Of a stretch of DNA of 59,749 nt, positions 43,185 through 52,609 are shown one piece after another. The notes below the pieces were generated by a model, which was not told the DNA's origin, ran no database searches, and worked only from the letters and a program-made list of their open reading frames with translations. The translations under genes and the position numbers were made by a program. Source of the stretch: Carboxylicivirga marina (GTDB lineage: Bacteria > Bacteroidota > Bacteroidia > Bacteroidales > Marinilabiliaceae); NCBI RefSeq assembly GCF_016612505.1, contig NZ_JAENRR010000032.1, positions 1-59,749 on the forward strand, given 5' to 3'. Positions within the stretch are counted from its first letter, which is position 1. The number at the start of each line of letters is the position of its first letter.

Positions 43185-43223
43185 CGACGAAGAAGAAACC
43201 AAATAAATTAAACCATTTTGTCC

Positions 43224-44486
43224 ATGATTAAGACCATTGATACTGGTGTGTTCTCCGAAATAGGAGAGTTGGAAGGTGTAATATTGCACACGCCGGGCAA
43301 AGAAGTGGAGAACATGACGCCCTCTAATGCAGAGCGTGCCTTGTACAGCGATATATTAAACCTGTCAGTTGCTGTCGACGAATATAAACAGTTTTCTGGG
43401 GTGCTTGAAAAAGTGACTCAAACCTTTCAGGTAAAAGACTTGTTGGCCGAGATTCTTGAGCAGCCAAAGATCAAACTGAGTCTGATTGAAAAAATCTGTA
43501 CCTACGAACAGGTTCTAAATATCAAAGAGGATTTGCTTGAGCTACCTACTCATGAATTAGCCCGTCAGCTTATAGAGGGTGTAAATCTGAAGAAAGACTC
43601 ATTAACGACCTTTTTGACAGATGACAGGTATTCGTTACGTCCCTTGCATAACTTCTTTTTTACACGTGATGCCAGTGTGACGATGTACGACCAGGTATTA
43701 ATTTCCAAAATGGCCAATAAAGTGCGTGAGCGAGAAGCCATTGTGATGGAAGCGATCTTTAATCATTCTGCTCGTTTTAAAACACAAACGGTAAATCCGC
43801 TTAACTTCTATAATGTTGGGGCCGAAACGATGATAGAAGGTGGAGATGTACAGATTGCGAGAGAAGATATTTTGGTAATTGGTAGTAGTGCACGTACCTC
43901 ATCTCAAGGTATTGATTTTATCATTAACCAGTTAAAGCAGAAGAATAAACGCCATCATGTAGTTGTACAACAACTGCCTGATACGCCTGAGTCATTTATT
44001 CATCTTGATATGGTATTTACCTTCTTGGATAAAGATGCGTGTATGGTGTATGAGCCTTTAATTATGAAGGACAGTCGATACAGTACCATTCTGATTGCCG
44101 TAGATAACGGTGAGGTGGAGTCGATTACAAAAAAGGAGAATCTTGTGACATGCTTAAAAGATTTAGGCATGGATATGAAACCAATATGTTGTGGTGGTTC
44201 AAGTGATATTTGGACACAAGAGCGTGAGCAGTGGCACAGTGGGGCTAACTTTTTTGCCATGGGGCCTGGCAAGGTGCTAGGATATGCTCGCAATGTTTAT
44301 ACCATGGAAGAGATGAATAAAAATGGTTTTGAGATAATCAAAGCGAATGATGTAATCAGTGGTCAGATTGATTTATCGGACTATGAAAAATATGTTGTTA
44401 CAATTGGTGGGTCAGAGCTTTCTCGTGGAGGAGGAGGAGCGCGTTGTATGAGTATGCCTGTGCGACGTAAGCCTGTAAAATGGTAG
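43224..44486 (+). CDS. arcA: Arginine deiminase
   Basis: Hydrolyses arginine to citrulline and ammonia. 420 residues from the ATG at 43224; a TTG two codons earlier is rejected. Guanidino-modifying fold motifs: GELEGVILHTPGKEVENMTP, FFTRDASVTMYD, MIEGGDVQIAREDIL, HLDMVFTFLD (catalytic His and Asp), GGGGARCMSMPV near the C-terminus with the nucleophile Cys. Monocistronic; the other ADI pathway genes (arcB, arcC, arcD) are not in the window. Confidence 0.93.
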   Translation: MIKTIDTGVFSEIGELEGVILHTPGKEVENMTPSNAERALYSDILNLSVAVDEYKQFSGVLEKVTQTFQVKDLLAEILEQPKIKLSLIEKICTYEQVLNIKEDLLELPTHELARQLIEGVNLKKDSLTTFLTDDRYSLRPLHNFFFTRDASVTMYDQVLISKMANKVREREAIVMEAIFNHSARFKTQTVNPLNFYNVGAETMIEGGDVQIAREDILVIGSSARTSSQGIDFIINQLKQKNKRHHVVVQQLPDTPESFIHLDMVFTFLDKDACMVYEPLIMKDSRYSTILIAVDNGEVESITKKENLVTCLKDLGMDMKPICCGGSSDIWTQEREQWHSGANFFAMGPGKVLGYARNVYTMEEMNKNGFEIIKANDVISGQIDLSDYEKYVVTIGGSELSRGGGGARCMSMPVRRKPVKW

Positions 44487-44506
44487 TAACAAAATTAGCA
44501 TAATAC

Positions 44507-44545
44507 AAAAAGAGGGATTGTTCATCATGAGCAATCCCTCTTTTT
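44507..44545. terminator. Bidirectional terminator between arcA and sucC
   Basis: AAAAAGAGGGATTG/CAATCCCTCTTTTT, perfect 14-base stem with an 11-base loop, serving the two convergent genes. Confidence 0.9.
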
Positions 44546-44561
44546 AATATTTGCTATTCTG

Positions 44562-45752
44562 TTAGTTTACAATTTGCTGAACAAGGTCAGATGCTTCTTT
44601 CAATGTGATGGCTGAAAATACCTTTAAGCCAGATTCATCAATAATTTTCTTTCCACCTTCAGCGTTAGTCCCTTGTAATCGAACGATGATTGGAATTTTA
44701 ATTTCTCCAATGTTCTTATAGGCTTCGACAACACCATTTGCCACACGATCACAACGAACAATACCTCCAAAGATATTAATCAAAATTGCTTTCACATTCT
44801 GGTCGTTGAGTATGATTTTAAGACCGGCTTCAACAGTAGCTGCATTGGCACCTCCACCAACATCAAGGAAGTTTGCTGGTTCGCCACCAGATAGTTTAAT
44901 AATATCCATAGTTGCCATTGCAAGTCCGGCACCGTTTACCATACATCCAACATTACCGTCTAGCTTTACAAAGTTAAGGTTGCTCTTGGCAGCTTCGGTT
45001 TCAGCCGGATCTTCTTCGCTTAAATCTCTCATAGCCGCATAGTTTGAATGGCGGAACAAGGCATTGTCATCCAAATTAACTTTGGCATCAACAGCTAATA
45101 TCTTGTTATCCGACGTCTTCAATACCGGATTAATCTCAAACATGGATGAATCCGTTGAGACGTATGCTTTGTACAATGCAGAAACGAACTTCGTCATCTC
45201 TTTAAAAGCCTTACCGGATAAACCTAAATTAAAAGCTATTTTGCGAGCTTGAAATCCCTGAAGTCCAACACCAGGATCTACTTCTTCTTTATGAATCAAA
45301 TGAGGTGTTTTTTCGGCCACATCTTCTATGTCCATGCCACCTTCAGTTGAGTACATAATAATGTTTTTGCCAGTCTCACGATTAAGCAATACACTCATGT
45401 AATATTCGCTGGTTTCACTTTCGCCAGGGTAATAGACGTCTTGTGCAATTAAAACTTTGCTAACTAATTTACCTTCAGGACCTGTTTGGTGTGTAATCAG
45501 GTTCATGCCAATTATATCGGAGGCACGTTCTTTTACTTCAGTCAATGTTTTAGCTAACTTAACACCGCCACCTTTACCTCGACCACCTGCATGAATCTGT
45601 GCCTTTACAACCCACCAGCCAGTGCCGGTTTCGTCCTTAAGCTTTTGAGCAGCATCAATAGCCTTTTCAGGAGTTTCGGCAACAATGCCTTCTTGTATAG
45701 CAACGCCAAATGATTTGAGTATTTCTTTGCCTTGATATTCGTGTATATTCAT
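44562..45752 (-). CDS. sucC: Succinyl-CoA synthetase, beta subunit (ADP/GDP-forming)
   Basis: 396 residues; ATG at 45752 rather than the TTG at 45758. [18 protein letters not shown], the ATP-grasp block [29 protein letters not shown], then [35 protein letters not shown], and [17 protein letters not shown], all typical of SucC. It makes succinyl-CoA or runs in reverse in the TCA cycle. The alpha subunit gene sucD is not adjacent, so the two subunits are encoded apart here. Confidence 0.96.
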   Translation of the reverse strand: MNIHEYQGKEILKSFGVAIQEGIVAETPEKAIDAAQKLKDETGTGWWVVKAQIHAGGRGKGGGVKLAKTLTEVKERASDIIGMNLITHQTGPEGKLVSKVLIAQDVYYPGESETSEYYMSVLLNRETGKNIIMYSTEGGMDIEDVAEKTPHLIHKEEVDPGVGLQGFQARKIAFNLGLSGKAFKEMTKFVSALYKAYVSTDSSMFEINPVLKTSDNKILAVDAKVNLDDNALFRHSNYAAMRDLSEEDPAETEAAKSNLNFVKLDGNVGCMVNGAGLAMATMDIIKLSGGEPANFLDVGGGANAATVEAGLKIILNDQNVKAILINIFGGIVRCDRVANGVVEAYKNIGEIKIPIIVRLQGTNAEGGKKIIDESGLKVFSAITLKEASDLVQQIVN

Positions 45753-45825
45753 ATTCAATAGGGATTTAGTATTCCAATAAAGGGTACGATTATTAATTAA
45801 TTATCTATAAAAACAGGAATAGTGC

Positions 45826-45833
45826 TATTTTTG
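45826..45833 (+). promoter_or_regulatory. -7 box of the SpoU methyltransferase gene
   Basis: TATTTTTG matches TAnnTTTG, 18 bases before the ATG at 45852. Confidence 0.5.
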
Positions 45834-45851
45834 TTGTCAAAATTATCGTGA

Positions 45852-46382
45852 ATGAGAAAATTAAGAACGAGCGAGCTTAATCGTTTAACAGTAGAAGAGT
45901 TTAAGAATAGTGCTAAAGTGCCCATCACTGTTGTGATGGATAATATTCGAAGTCTAAATAACGTTGGCTCAGTTTTTAGAACATCTGACGCTTTAAAAGT
46001 GGAGAAGATTGTATTGTGTGGTATAACAGCATGTCCTCCTAATAAAGAAATTCATAAAACGGCTTTGGGAGCAGAAGATGCTGTCGATTGGTCGTATGTT
46101 GCAAAAACGGAGGATGCCATTGCTCATTTAAAAGATGAAGGATGGCTGATTTGTAGTTTAGAGCAGGTTGAAAATAGTACTTCACTACTTGATTTTAGTC
46201 CTGGTGAAGGACAGAAGATTGCGTTAGTGCTGGGAAATGAAGTAAAGGGAGTTCAACAGAAAGTGATTGATGTGAGTGATGTTTGCCTTGAGATTCCACA
46301 GTATGGCACTAAGCACTCTTTTAATGTCTCGGTAAGTGCCGGTATCGCTTTATGGGAAATATTCAGGAAAATAAACCATTAA
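45852..46382 (+). CDS. SpoU/TrmH family RNA 2'-O-methyltransferase
   Basis: 176 residues, catalytic SPOUT domain only, no substrate-binding extension. Motif 1 NIRSLNNVGSVFRTSDAL, motif 2 LVLGNEVKGVQQ, motif 3 EIPQYGTKHSFNVSVSAGIA form the knotted SAM site. The target is probably a tRNA or rRNA ribose; TrmH (Gm18 of tRNA) and TrmL are the closest analogs by size, but I cannot decide. Convergent with the OmpA/TPR gene across a long hairpin. Confidence 0.9.
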   Translation: MRKLRTSELNRLTVEEFKNSAKVPITVVMDNIRSLNNVGSVFRTSDALKVEKIVLCGITACPPNKEIHKTALGAEDAVDWSYVAKTEDAIAHLKDEGWLICSLEQVENSTSLLDFSPGEGQKIALVLGNEVKGVQQKVIDVSDVCLEIPQYGTKHSFNVSVSAGIALWEIFRKINH

Positions 46383-46385
46383 TAT

Positions 46386-46457
46386 TAATTGATATTACAA
46401 TATATAAAAAGGGTGAATCTGACGATTCACCCTTTTTATATATTGTAATATCAATTA
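46386..46457. terminator. 72-bp perfect hairpin between convergent genes
   Basis: Two perfect 34-base arms (46386-46419 and 46424-46457) with a 4-base loop, TGAC. The inner part AAAAAGGGTGAATC/GATTCACCCTTTTT is a bidirectional intrinsic terminator; the outer 20 bases pair as well, and the right arm ends on the stop codon of the minus-strand gene (46455-46457). Confidence 0.9.
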
Positions 46458-48179
46458 CTGAACGATAGACTTGAAAGTTGCATCTTCGAAGAATTTAGCA
46501 AATTCCATATCTGAAGTAGCAGCAGCTTTGAATTTAGCATCAAGCTCACAAGCTTTACGTAAACTGTCAAACATCATGTCATTCTCAGCAGTTCTTGCTC
46601 CAACAATCGCTTTTAAGTAGTATTTGAATCCTACTTCCATTGTGTTAGCGTTAATTGTTGATAATGCAGCATCATATTTAGTAGCTAAGATTTTAGCTAG
46701 AGCAGCATTACAGTTAGTGCTGTTTCCGAAGTAACGGATAGCAGCATCGTAATCACCTTTGTGGATAGAAACAATACCTAAGTTATTGTCCAACTCAGCA
46801 CCAGCACCAGCAGCAGCACCAAAGAATTCTTCAGCTTTAGCTACATCACCTTCGCGAAGGGCGATAACACCTAAGTTGTTGTTTACCTCAGCTACACCAT
46901 CTTTAAGACCATTAGCTTTTTCAAATGCAGCTTTAGCACCAGCTATATCACCTTTTGCATATAATACACAACCGATGTTGTTTTGTGCTCTCCAGCACTG
47001 AGTGTGGTTAGAAGAAGCAGCTTTGTAAATTGTTAACTGCTCATCTAAATCTTCAGTTAAAGTAGCGGCATAAAGAATTTCTTCTAGGTTCAACTCACTT
47101 GGGTTGTTAGCAGCTAATTCTTTAATTTCCTCGTCTGTTTTACCAATTACCTCAGCATTGATAGCCATTTGTGAACGACGTAGTTTAGGTAGAATCTCAT
47201 CAGCAATTACACTGAAAGTTTCAGACATATTTCTGATTTCACGCTCACGTACTTCAGGATCGCTATACATAGAAAGTACACGTAAGATAAGCTCTTTGTC
47301 CTGTACGTCAGAGTTAGCCATCAATTCCTGGAAACCTTCCCAGTCTTCAGGAGTATTTTTTAAAGTGTACATGGCATCATCAGTACCACCTTCAACTTTA
47401 GCTTTTTTCATTTCGCGAGATAGGTAGTCTTTTGCTACTTTTTCACGACGAGTTGCTAATTTGCTGTTTAAGTCAGCTGGTCCGTCAGGAGAAGCATAAG
47501 CAGTAATGTCAACACCTTTGAAGTTTACATTTTCAGTAGCTTCAATTTCTTTCATCCACTCTTTTAAAGCAGCAACATCTTCTTTTCTTAGTTCAGAACC
47601 ACGAATGTTAGTCTGCTGAATTAAGAAGAAAAGGTCAGCTGTTTTAGCTTGAGCAATGATGCGTTGGAAAGCATCTTCACCTATAGCAGACTGAGCACCT
47701 TGGTCAGCCACTAATTCAGATGTAGAAATTACACCATCAGCAATTTTGTAATCGTCGAATTCTTTCGTTGTACCTTTTTTAGTTGCTTTAATACGAACAA
47801 CTAAATCAGAAACACGCATGTTTTCGTTGTAAGGTACTGAGTTGCTATAAGTGAATGTACCACCTGTAGCGTTTGAAATTACTTTATCATTACCATCAAC
47901 ATTTTCACCTTGCACGCGATAAGAAGGGAAAGCAGTTTCGCCTCCTTCGTATACCAATACAGGAGTCGCTTCAATGCTTACATTTTTATCGAAGTATTTT
48001 TCAGGGAACTGAACAGTCACATCAAGATCTACTTGTCCAGCGTGTGCTTCTAATACTGGAGGATTGACTGAATAACTAACGTCCTTAGCACCTTTGTTCA
48101 TTTTGTCTAAACCTGAACAGCTAGCTAACAAAGCTGCTACGGCTAGAGATGCAATTAGAGAAATTCTAATTCTTTTCAT
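46455..48179 (-). CDS. Lipoprotein with OmpA-like and TPR regions
   Basis: 574 residues with lipobox LLASCSG. The first 150 or so residues are beta-rich (VSYSVNPPVLEAHAGQVDLDV). Residues about 180-270 look like a modified OmpA domain (ADLFFLIQQTNIRGSE, GVDITAYASPDGPADLNSKLATRREK), though longer and divergent. The C-terminal third has TPR-like repeats (AQNNIGCVLYAKGDIAGAKA, EVNNNLGVIALREGDVAKAEEF, ELDNNLGIVSIHKGDYDAAI). A peptidoglycan-linked scaffold in the periplasm is likely. -7 box at 48229. Confidence 0.85.
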   Translation of the reverse strand: MKRIRISLIASLAVAALLASCSGLDKMNKGAKDVSYSVNPPVLEAHAGQVDLDVTVQFPEKYFDKNVSIEATPVLVYEGGETAFPSYRVQGENVDGNDKVISNATGGTFTYSNSVPYNENMRVSDLVVRIKATKKGTTKEFDDYKIADGVISTSELVADQGAQSAIGEDAFQRIIAQAKTADLFFLIQQTNIRGSELRKEDVAALKEWMKEIEATENVNFKGVDITAYASPDGPADLNSKLATRREKVAKDYLSREMKKAKVEGGTDDAMYTLKNTPEDWEGFQELMANSDVQDKELILRVLSMYSDPEVREREIRNMSETFSVIADEILPKLRRSQMAINAEVIGKTDEEIKELAANNPSELNLEEILYAATLTEDLDEQLTIYKAASSNHTQCWRAQNNIGCVLYAKGDIAGAKAAFEKANGLKDGVAEVNNNLGVIALREGDVAKAEEFFGAAAGAGAELDNNLGIVSIHKGDYDAAIRYFGNSTNCNAALAKILATKYDAALSTINANTMEVGFKYYLKAIVGARTAENDMMFDSLRKACELDAKFKAAATSDMEFAKFFEDATFKSIVQ

Positions 48180-48228
48180 AATGTTTACCCAATTATTTGT
48201 TTTTGACTTTAATCTACAGTGTTTCCTG

Positions 48229-48236
48229 CAAAATTA
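48229..48236 (-). promoter_or_regulatory. -7 box of the OmpA/TPR lipoprotein gene
   Basis: TAATTTTG followed by C on the minus strand, 49 bases before the ATG. Nothing else stands out in the 48237-48458 spacer. Confidence 0.5.
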
Positions 48237-48458
48237 AAAATGTTTTTAAAAATTTGAATACAGAATAACAATAAATGATGTATTATTCGACTAAAGATAA
48301 TTAAATAACACAATATTTGACCTTTAATCATGAAAAACATGTCGTTAATATTGTTTAATTACCAATTTTGTCAAATTGTGTTGGCTATACTTTAGTCATA
48401 ATTCCATGGAAGTAATGACTATTCATGTTTTCACACAGTTATCATTATAGGAATTGAT

Positions 48459-48938
48459 TTAATAGAGCTTATTTAATTGTCCAAGCTTTTTTTCTTTTAG
48501 TTTACCTATCGAGTACCCGAACAACATGCCAATGGCCCATCCAATACTTAAGCCACCCAGAATATTGTTATTGTTAATGAAGTAACTTATTAAAAAAGCA
48601 ATGAATGTTCCAATAGCCATACCAATGGTAGTATAGGTTGAAGATATTTGACCTCGGGGATGTTGCTTGTGAGTGGCTTTTAAGTGCTTTTTGGACGAGT
48701 CGACCCATCGTTCAAACTCCTTGATGAATCTAATATCTTGCTCAAAGAGTGGCCTGATGTCATTTACATAGTTATCGCCTTGTTGCTCGTGTTTTTTACA
48801 TGATGGGCAGTTGTTGCTGTTCTCATGTAAGGTGTTGATTAACCTTGGGAGAACCTCAAGGCTCATTGAGCGAATTTGAGATTTTGATACGTCACTGAGC
48901 TGACTGTTAAGGATATCAAATGCTTCTTGCTGCTTCAT
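48459..48938 (-). CDS. Small membrane protein with C-terminal hydrophobic pair
   Basis: 159 residues from the ATG at 48938 (the TTG at 48959 is rejected). The N-terminal 100 residues are soluble and helical with a single CxxC (CPSCKKHEQQG). The C-terminus has two hydrophobic segments rich in Gly (TIGMAIGTFIAFLISYFI and GLSIGWAIGMLFGYSIG), then a Lys-rich tail. I do not recognise the family. Confidence 0.65.
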   Translation of the reverse strand: MKQQEAFDILNSQLSDVSKSQIRSMSLEVLPRLINTLHENSNNCPSCKKHEQQGDNYVNDIRPLFEQDIRFIKEFERWVDSSKKHLKATHKQHPRGQISSTYTTIGMAIGTFIAFLISYFINNNNILGGLSIGWAIGMLFGYSIGKLKEKKLGQLNKLY

Positions 48939-48987
48939 TGCTGATGTTTTATGCTTCAAAAGATAGAAAGAATAATAAGATCAAAAA

Positions 48988-49010
48988 AGGTCGACTCAAT
49001 GAGTCGACCT
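48988..49010 (-). terminator. Terminator after pnp
   Basis: AGGTCGACTC/GAGTCGACCT stem with a 3-base loop and an A-run on the left (U-tract on the minus strand). Outside it AATAATAAG (48971-48979) and CTTATTATT (49011-49019) also pair. Confidence 0.8.
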
Positions 49011-49031
49011 CTTATTATTGAACGTTAATTG

Positions 49032-51176
49032 TTAGTCTTTCTTTGGTCTTTCCTTACGTTCAGGCTTAGGTAATAATACTTTACGAGAAAGTTTTAGTTT
49101 GCCAGAACGCTGGTCTACCTCAATAAGTTTTACTTCAACTTCTTCACCTTCTTTAAGAGCATCTTCTACTTTTTCAAGGCGTCTCCATTCAATTTCAGAG
49201 ATATGAAGTAATCCATCTTTACCTGGTAAAATTTCTACAAATGCTCCAAAAGGAACAATTGATTTTACTTTACCGCGATAAACTTCTCCTACTTCTGGTA
49301 CGGCAACAATTGCTTTAACCTTTGCAACAGCTGCATCAATTGATTCTTTATTAGAAGCTGAAATAGCAACGTGCCCAACATCTCCATCTTCTTCAATGGT
49401 AATAACAGTTTCGGTTGTTGCCTGAATTTCCTGAATGATTTTACCACCAGGGCCGATTACTGAACCAATCATGTCCTTAGGAATGTCCATGCTGACAATA
49501 CGTGGTGCATGTGGTTTGTAATCTTCGCGTGGTTCGGTAATTGTTTCCTCAAGTTTGTCAAGGATATGCATTCTACCTGCTTTCGCCTGGTTTAATGCTT
49601 GCTCTAAAACTTCGTATGATAAACCATCTACCTTAATGTCCATTTGAGTAGCGGTAATACCTTCGCGAGTACCAGTTACTTTAAAATCCATATCACCTAA
49701 GTGATCTTCATCACCAAGGATATCTGAAAGTACAGCAAATTTACCTGATTCAGTATCAGTGATTAATCCCATTGCAATACCAGAAACAGGCTTTTTCACA
49801 GGAACACCAGCGTCCATTAGAGCTAATGTACCGGCACAAACTGTAGCCATTGATGAAGAACCATTTGATTCAAGTATATCCGATACAATACGAACGGTAT
49901 AAGGATATTCTTCTGGCATCATGCGCTTAAGTGCACGGTAAGCCAAGTTACCATGGCCAATTTCACGTCGGCTGATACCACGAGCAGGTCGTGCGTCGCC
50001 AGTTGAAAATGGAGGGAAGTTGTAATGTAACAAGAAGCGGTCGTAGCTTTTGTTCATAACATCATCAACTAATTTCTCATCCATTTTAGTACCTAAAGTC
50101 ACCGTTGTTAATGACTGAGTTTCACCACGTGTAAATACCGCTGAACCGTGAGGTCCTGGTAAATAGTCAATTTCACTCCAGATAGGTCTGATTTCGTCAG
50201 TCTTACGACCATCTAAACGAACCTTCTCTTCTAAAACAACTTTACGTACGGCTTCTTTTTCAACGTCGTGGTAATATTTTTTGATTAATCCTGTTGGGAT
50301 CTCATCTTCCTCAGCGTTATAGTTATCTGCAATAAATTCTTCACAGATAGCACCGAATCCATCAATGCGCTCGTGCTTGTTTGGGTTAGCTGACTTGGCT
50401 ACTTCGTAGGCTTTGTCATAAGTTGCTTTCCAAACTTTCTCACGTAACTCTTCATCGTTTTCTTCATGACAGTATTCGCGCTTCTCAGTTTTACCAAGAG
50501 CTTCCATCATTTCGATTTGTGCCTGACACTGAACTTTAATAGCCTCGTGCGCCACTTTCATACCTTCCAATAGGTCAGCTTCTGATACTTCAGACATTTC
50601 ACCTTCTACCATCATGATGTTATCAAGTGTAGCGGCAACAATAATATCCATGTCTGCGTCAGCCATTTCACTAATGGTTGGGTTGACTTTCATCTCTCCG
50701 TTAATACGAGCAACGCGACACTCAGAGATAGGACCGTTAAACGGAATGTCTGAAACAGCCAATGCAGCTGAAGCAGCTAATCCTGCCAATGCATCTGGTG
50801 CAATTTCGCTGTCAGCTGAAATTAAGTTAACAGTAACAAATGTGTCAGCATGATAATCCTCTGGGAAAAGAGGTCGTAATGCGCGATCAATTAAACGCGA
50901 TACTAATATTTCATAATCTGATGGACGAGCCTCTCTTTTCTGGAAACCTCCAGGGAAACGCCCTACAGCAGCATATTTTTCCTTGTATTCAACAGTTAGC
51001 GGCATAAAATCTACATCAGGCTTTGCATCCTTTGCAGAAGTAACTGCTGCTAATAAATAGGTATCACCCATTTTAACGACTACCGAGCCGTCAGCTTGTT
51101 TAGCTAATTTACCAGTTTCAATGGTAATTGTTCTGCCATCACCTAGTTCAATAACTTTTTCTAATGGTTTAATCAT
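49032..51176 (-). CDS. pnp: Polyribonucleotide nucleotidyltransferase (PNPase)
   Basis: Phosphorolytic 3'-5' exoribonuclease, 714 residues, full length. Two RNase PH domains ([19 protein letters not shown] in the first, [20 protein letters not shown] and [18 protein letters not shown] in the second), KH domain ([17 protein letters not shown]), and S1 domain ([20 protein letters not shown]). The tail is basic. It lies downstream of rpsO as in many bacteria, but here with its own -7 box at 51218 and a terminator between. Confidence 0.98.
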   Translation of the reverse strand: MIKPLEKVIELGDGRTITIETGKLAKQADGSVVVKMGDTYLLAAVTSAKDAKPDVDFMPLTVEYKEKYAAVGRFPGGFQKREARPSDYEILVSRLIDRALRPLFPEDYHADTFVTVNLISADSEIAPDALAGLAASAALAVSDIPFNGPISECRVARINGEMKVNPTISEMADADMDIIVAATLDNIMMVEGEMSEVSEADLLEGMKVAHEAIKVQCQAQIEMMEALGKTEKREYCHEENDEELREKVWKATYDKAYEVAKSANPNKHERIDGFGAICEEFIADNYNAEEDEIPTGLIKKYYHDVEKEAVRKVVLEEKVRLDGRKTDEIRPIWSEIDYLPGPHGSAVFTRGETQSLTTVTLGTKMDEKLVDDVMNKSYDRFLLHYNFPPFSTGDARPARGISRREIGHGNLAYRALKRMMPEEYPYTVRIVSDILESNGSSSMATVCAGTLALMDAGVPVKKPVSGIAMGLITDTESGKFAVLSDILGDEDHLGDMDFKVTGTREGITATQMDIKVDGLSYEVLEQALNQAKAGRMHILDKLEETITEPREDYKPHAPRIVSMDIPKDMIGSVIGPGGKIIQEIQATTETVITIEEDGDVGHVAISASNKESIDAAVAKVKAIVAVPEVGEVYRGKVKSIVPFGAFVEILPGKDGLLHISEIEWRRLEKVEDALKEGEEVEVKLIEVDQRSGKLKLSRKVLLPKPERKERPKKD

Positions 51177-51217
51177 GACAATTTTCTTATCTTTTTTTAT
51201 CCTTCTATTATCACAGC

Positions 51218-51225
51218 CAAAGATA
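51218..51225 (-). promoter_or_regulatory. -7 box of pnp
   Basis: TATCTTTG on the minus strand, 41 bases before the ATG at 51176. Confidence 0.55.
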
Positions 51226-51335
51226 TGTATTAAACTTTGATTACGATAAAAAAGAGGGGGAATGTTTTAGTTTACACTCAATAATTTAAGCAAAATGAGT
51301 GCTTTAAAGGGGAGTGTTTAATAGGTGTAAAAAAA

Positions 51336-51367
51336 AGAAGGCAACTACCATATGATAGTTGCCTTCT
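51336..51367. terminator. Terminator after rpsO
   Basis: AGAAGGCAACTA/TAGTTGCCTTCT, perfect 12-base stem with an 8-base loop, A-run on one side and T-run on the other. It separates rpsO from pnp. Confidence 0.85.
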
Positions 51368-51385
51368 AAATTTTTTCGCAGTTGC

Positions 51386-51655
51386 TTACTTACGGATTCC
51401 AAGTTCAGCAATTAATGAACGATATCTTACGATATCTTTTTTCTTTAAGTAGTCAAGTAAGCTACGACGCTTACCTACTAACTTAATTAATGCGTGCTGC
51501 GTGCTATAATCTTTACGATTTGACTTTAAGTGTTCAGTCAAATGAGCAATACGGTATGAAAATAATGCAATCTGGCCCTCAGTTGAACCAGTATCAGTAT
51601 TCGACTTTCCGTACTTCTCGAAGATCTCTTGCTTTTTTTCTGCTGTTAAGTACAT
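51386..51655 (-). CDS. rpsO: 30S ribosomal protein S15
   Basis: 89 residues, the standard size. Binds 16S rRNA in the central domain. KSNTDTGSTEGQIALFSYRI, LTEHLKSNRKDYSTQHALIK and VGKRRSLLDYLKKKDIVRY are the conserved blocks. Preceded by a textbook Bacteroidota promoter (51687-51717). Confidence 0.98.
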   Translation of the reverse strand: MYLTAEKKQEIFEKYGKSNTDTGSTEGQIALFSYRIAHLTEHLKSNRKDYSTQHALIKLVGKRRSLLDYLKKKDIVRYRSLIAELGIRK

Positions 51656-51686
51656 AATACTCTATTTAAATATATTTTAGCGAGCG

Positions 51687-51717
51687 CAAAGATAGGTAAT
51701 AATTTGTTTGTAGCAAA
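51687..51717 (-). promoter_or_regulatory. Promoter of rpsO
   Basis: The minus strand reads TTTG, exactly 19 bases, then TATCTTTGC. This is a full match to the Bacteroidota housekeeping promoter at both boxes. Confidence 0.8.
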
Positions 51718-51838
51718 TAGATGAATATTAGTTTTTTACAAAAAAGACAGGCTAGCTATCGTTAACCTGTCAAATTTCTTTGTCAAAACTAAGTATCAGA
51801 GTGCACTCTGTTTTGATTTTGCTTATTGTATTATGGTT

Positions 51839-52426
51839 TTAGAACCCACGTTCTTCAGCCATTTTTTGCATTTCCTGATTGAAGATTTCTTCAAATTTAG
51901 CTTTGTCGTAATCAACCTGAAGCTTTTGGTTGTTTGTAAGTTTATTGTTAATGCCATTTAAGATGTCATCTTTACTGACTTCAACAGCTACAAAACCTCT
52001 GTACTTACCATTAGGAAGCACACTTTTCTTTTGACACGCTACCACTACATTAGAGATTGTTTCGTCAGCCACTTCTCTGGTTAAGTTTTCAAATTTAGCT
52101 TCAAACTCAGAACCTTCGCCAAATTCTCTTTCATTTACATAGCGATCAGTTACTGATTTGGTATTGGAGCTAATTAAAGTCACCAATCGTTGTTTGGCAT
52201 TTAATAAGGCTTTCTCCTCGGCTAAACTAAGGTCTGAGCTGGTCGCCATTGCGCTGGCACGAAAATAGTTTTTATCTGAACGCCCTTTGTCTTCACATGG
52301 CATGTCTTCTAAAATCTGACCTACTTCGCTGTTAGTGGCTACTTTTTCTTTCGACTTACAGCTGTTAAAACCAACTAGAACTGTAAGTGTTAAAACTACT
52401 GCTCCTAAAATTCTTCTAGTATTCAT
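51839..52426 (-). CDS. Lipoprotein of unknown function (LPP20-like)
   Basis: 195 residues with lipobox VGFNSCKS. The mature part starts acidic (VGQILEDMPCEDKGRSDK), then YFRASAMATSSDLSLAEEKA followed by LLNAKQRLVTLISSNTKS, a pattern seen in LPP20-type lipoproteins. A second Cys pair (MPCED and VACQKK) might form a disulfide. Function unknown. Own gene, about 180 bases from the channel gene upstream. Confidence 0.7.
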   Translation of the reverse strand: MNTRRILGAVVLTLTVLVGFNSCKSKEKVATNSEVGQILEDMPCEDKGRSDKNYFRASAMATSSDLSLAEEKALLNAKQRLVTLISSNTKSVTDRYVNEREFGEGSEFEAKFENLTREVADETISNVVVACQKKSVLPNGKYRGFVAVEVSKDDILNGINNKLTNNQKLQVDYDKAKFEEIFNQEMQKMAEERGF

Positions 52427-52609
52427 AATTTATAAGTATTTGGGTTTCCAAAATTATATTACGACGAAACTTATATCAAAAAGCGAACCAAAAATTAACA
52501 GTGATTAACAAATATTTAAAGTTAACGCCATTTTTTATATACTCTTTTTGCTTGAAAAGGTTATTGTTTATAGAGTGTGATGTCTGTTAAAGATACTCTG
52601 TTCAGGTAT

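Noticed and set aside
43218-43223. TTG start for the arginine deiminase gene
   Set aside because: The ATG at 43224 fits the family start, and the TTG would add only two residues without a ribosome site.
49032-51655. Single rpsO-pnp operon
   Set aside because: A perfect 12-bp terminator lies at 51336-51367 and pnp has its own -7 box at 51218, so separate transcripts are more likely.
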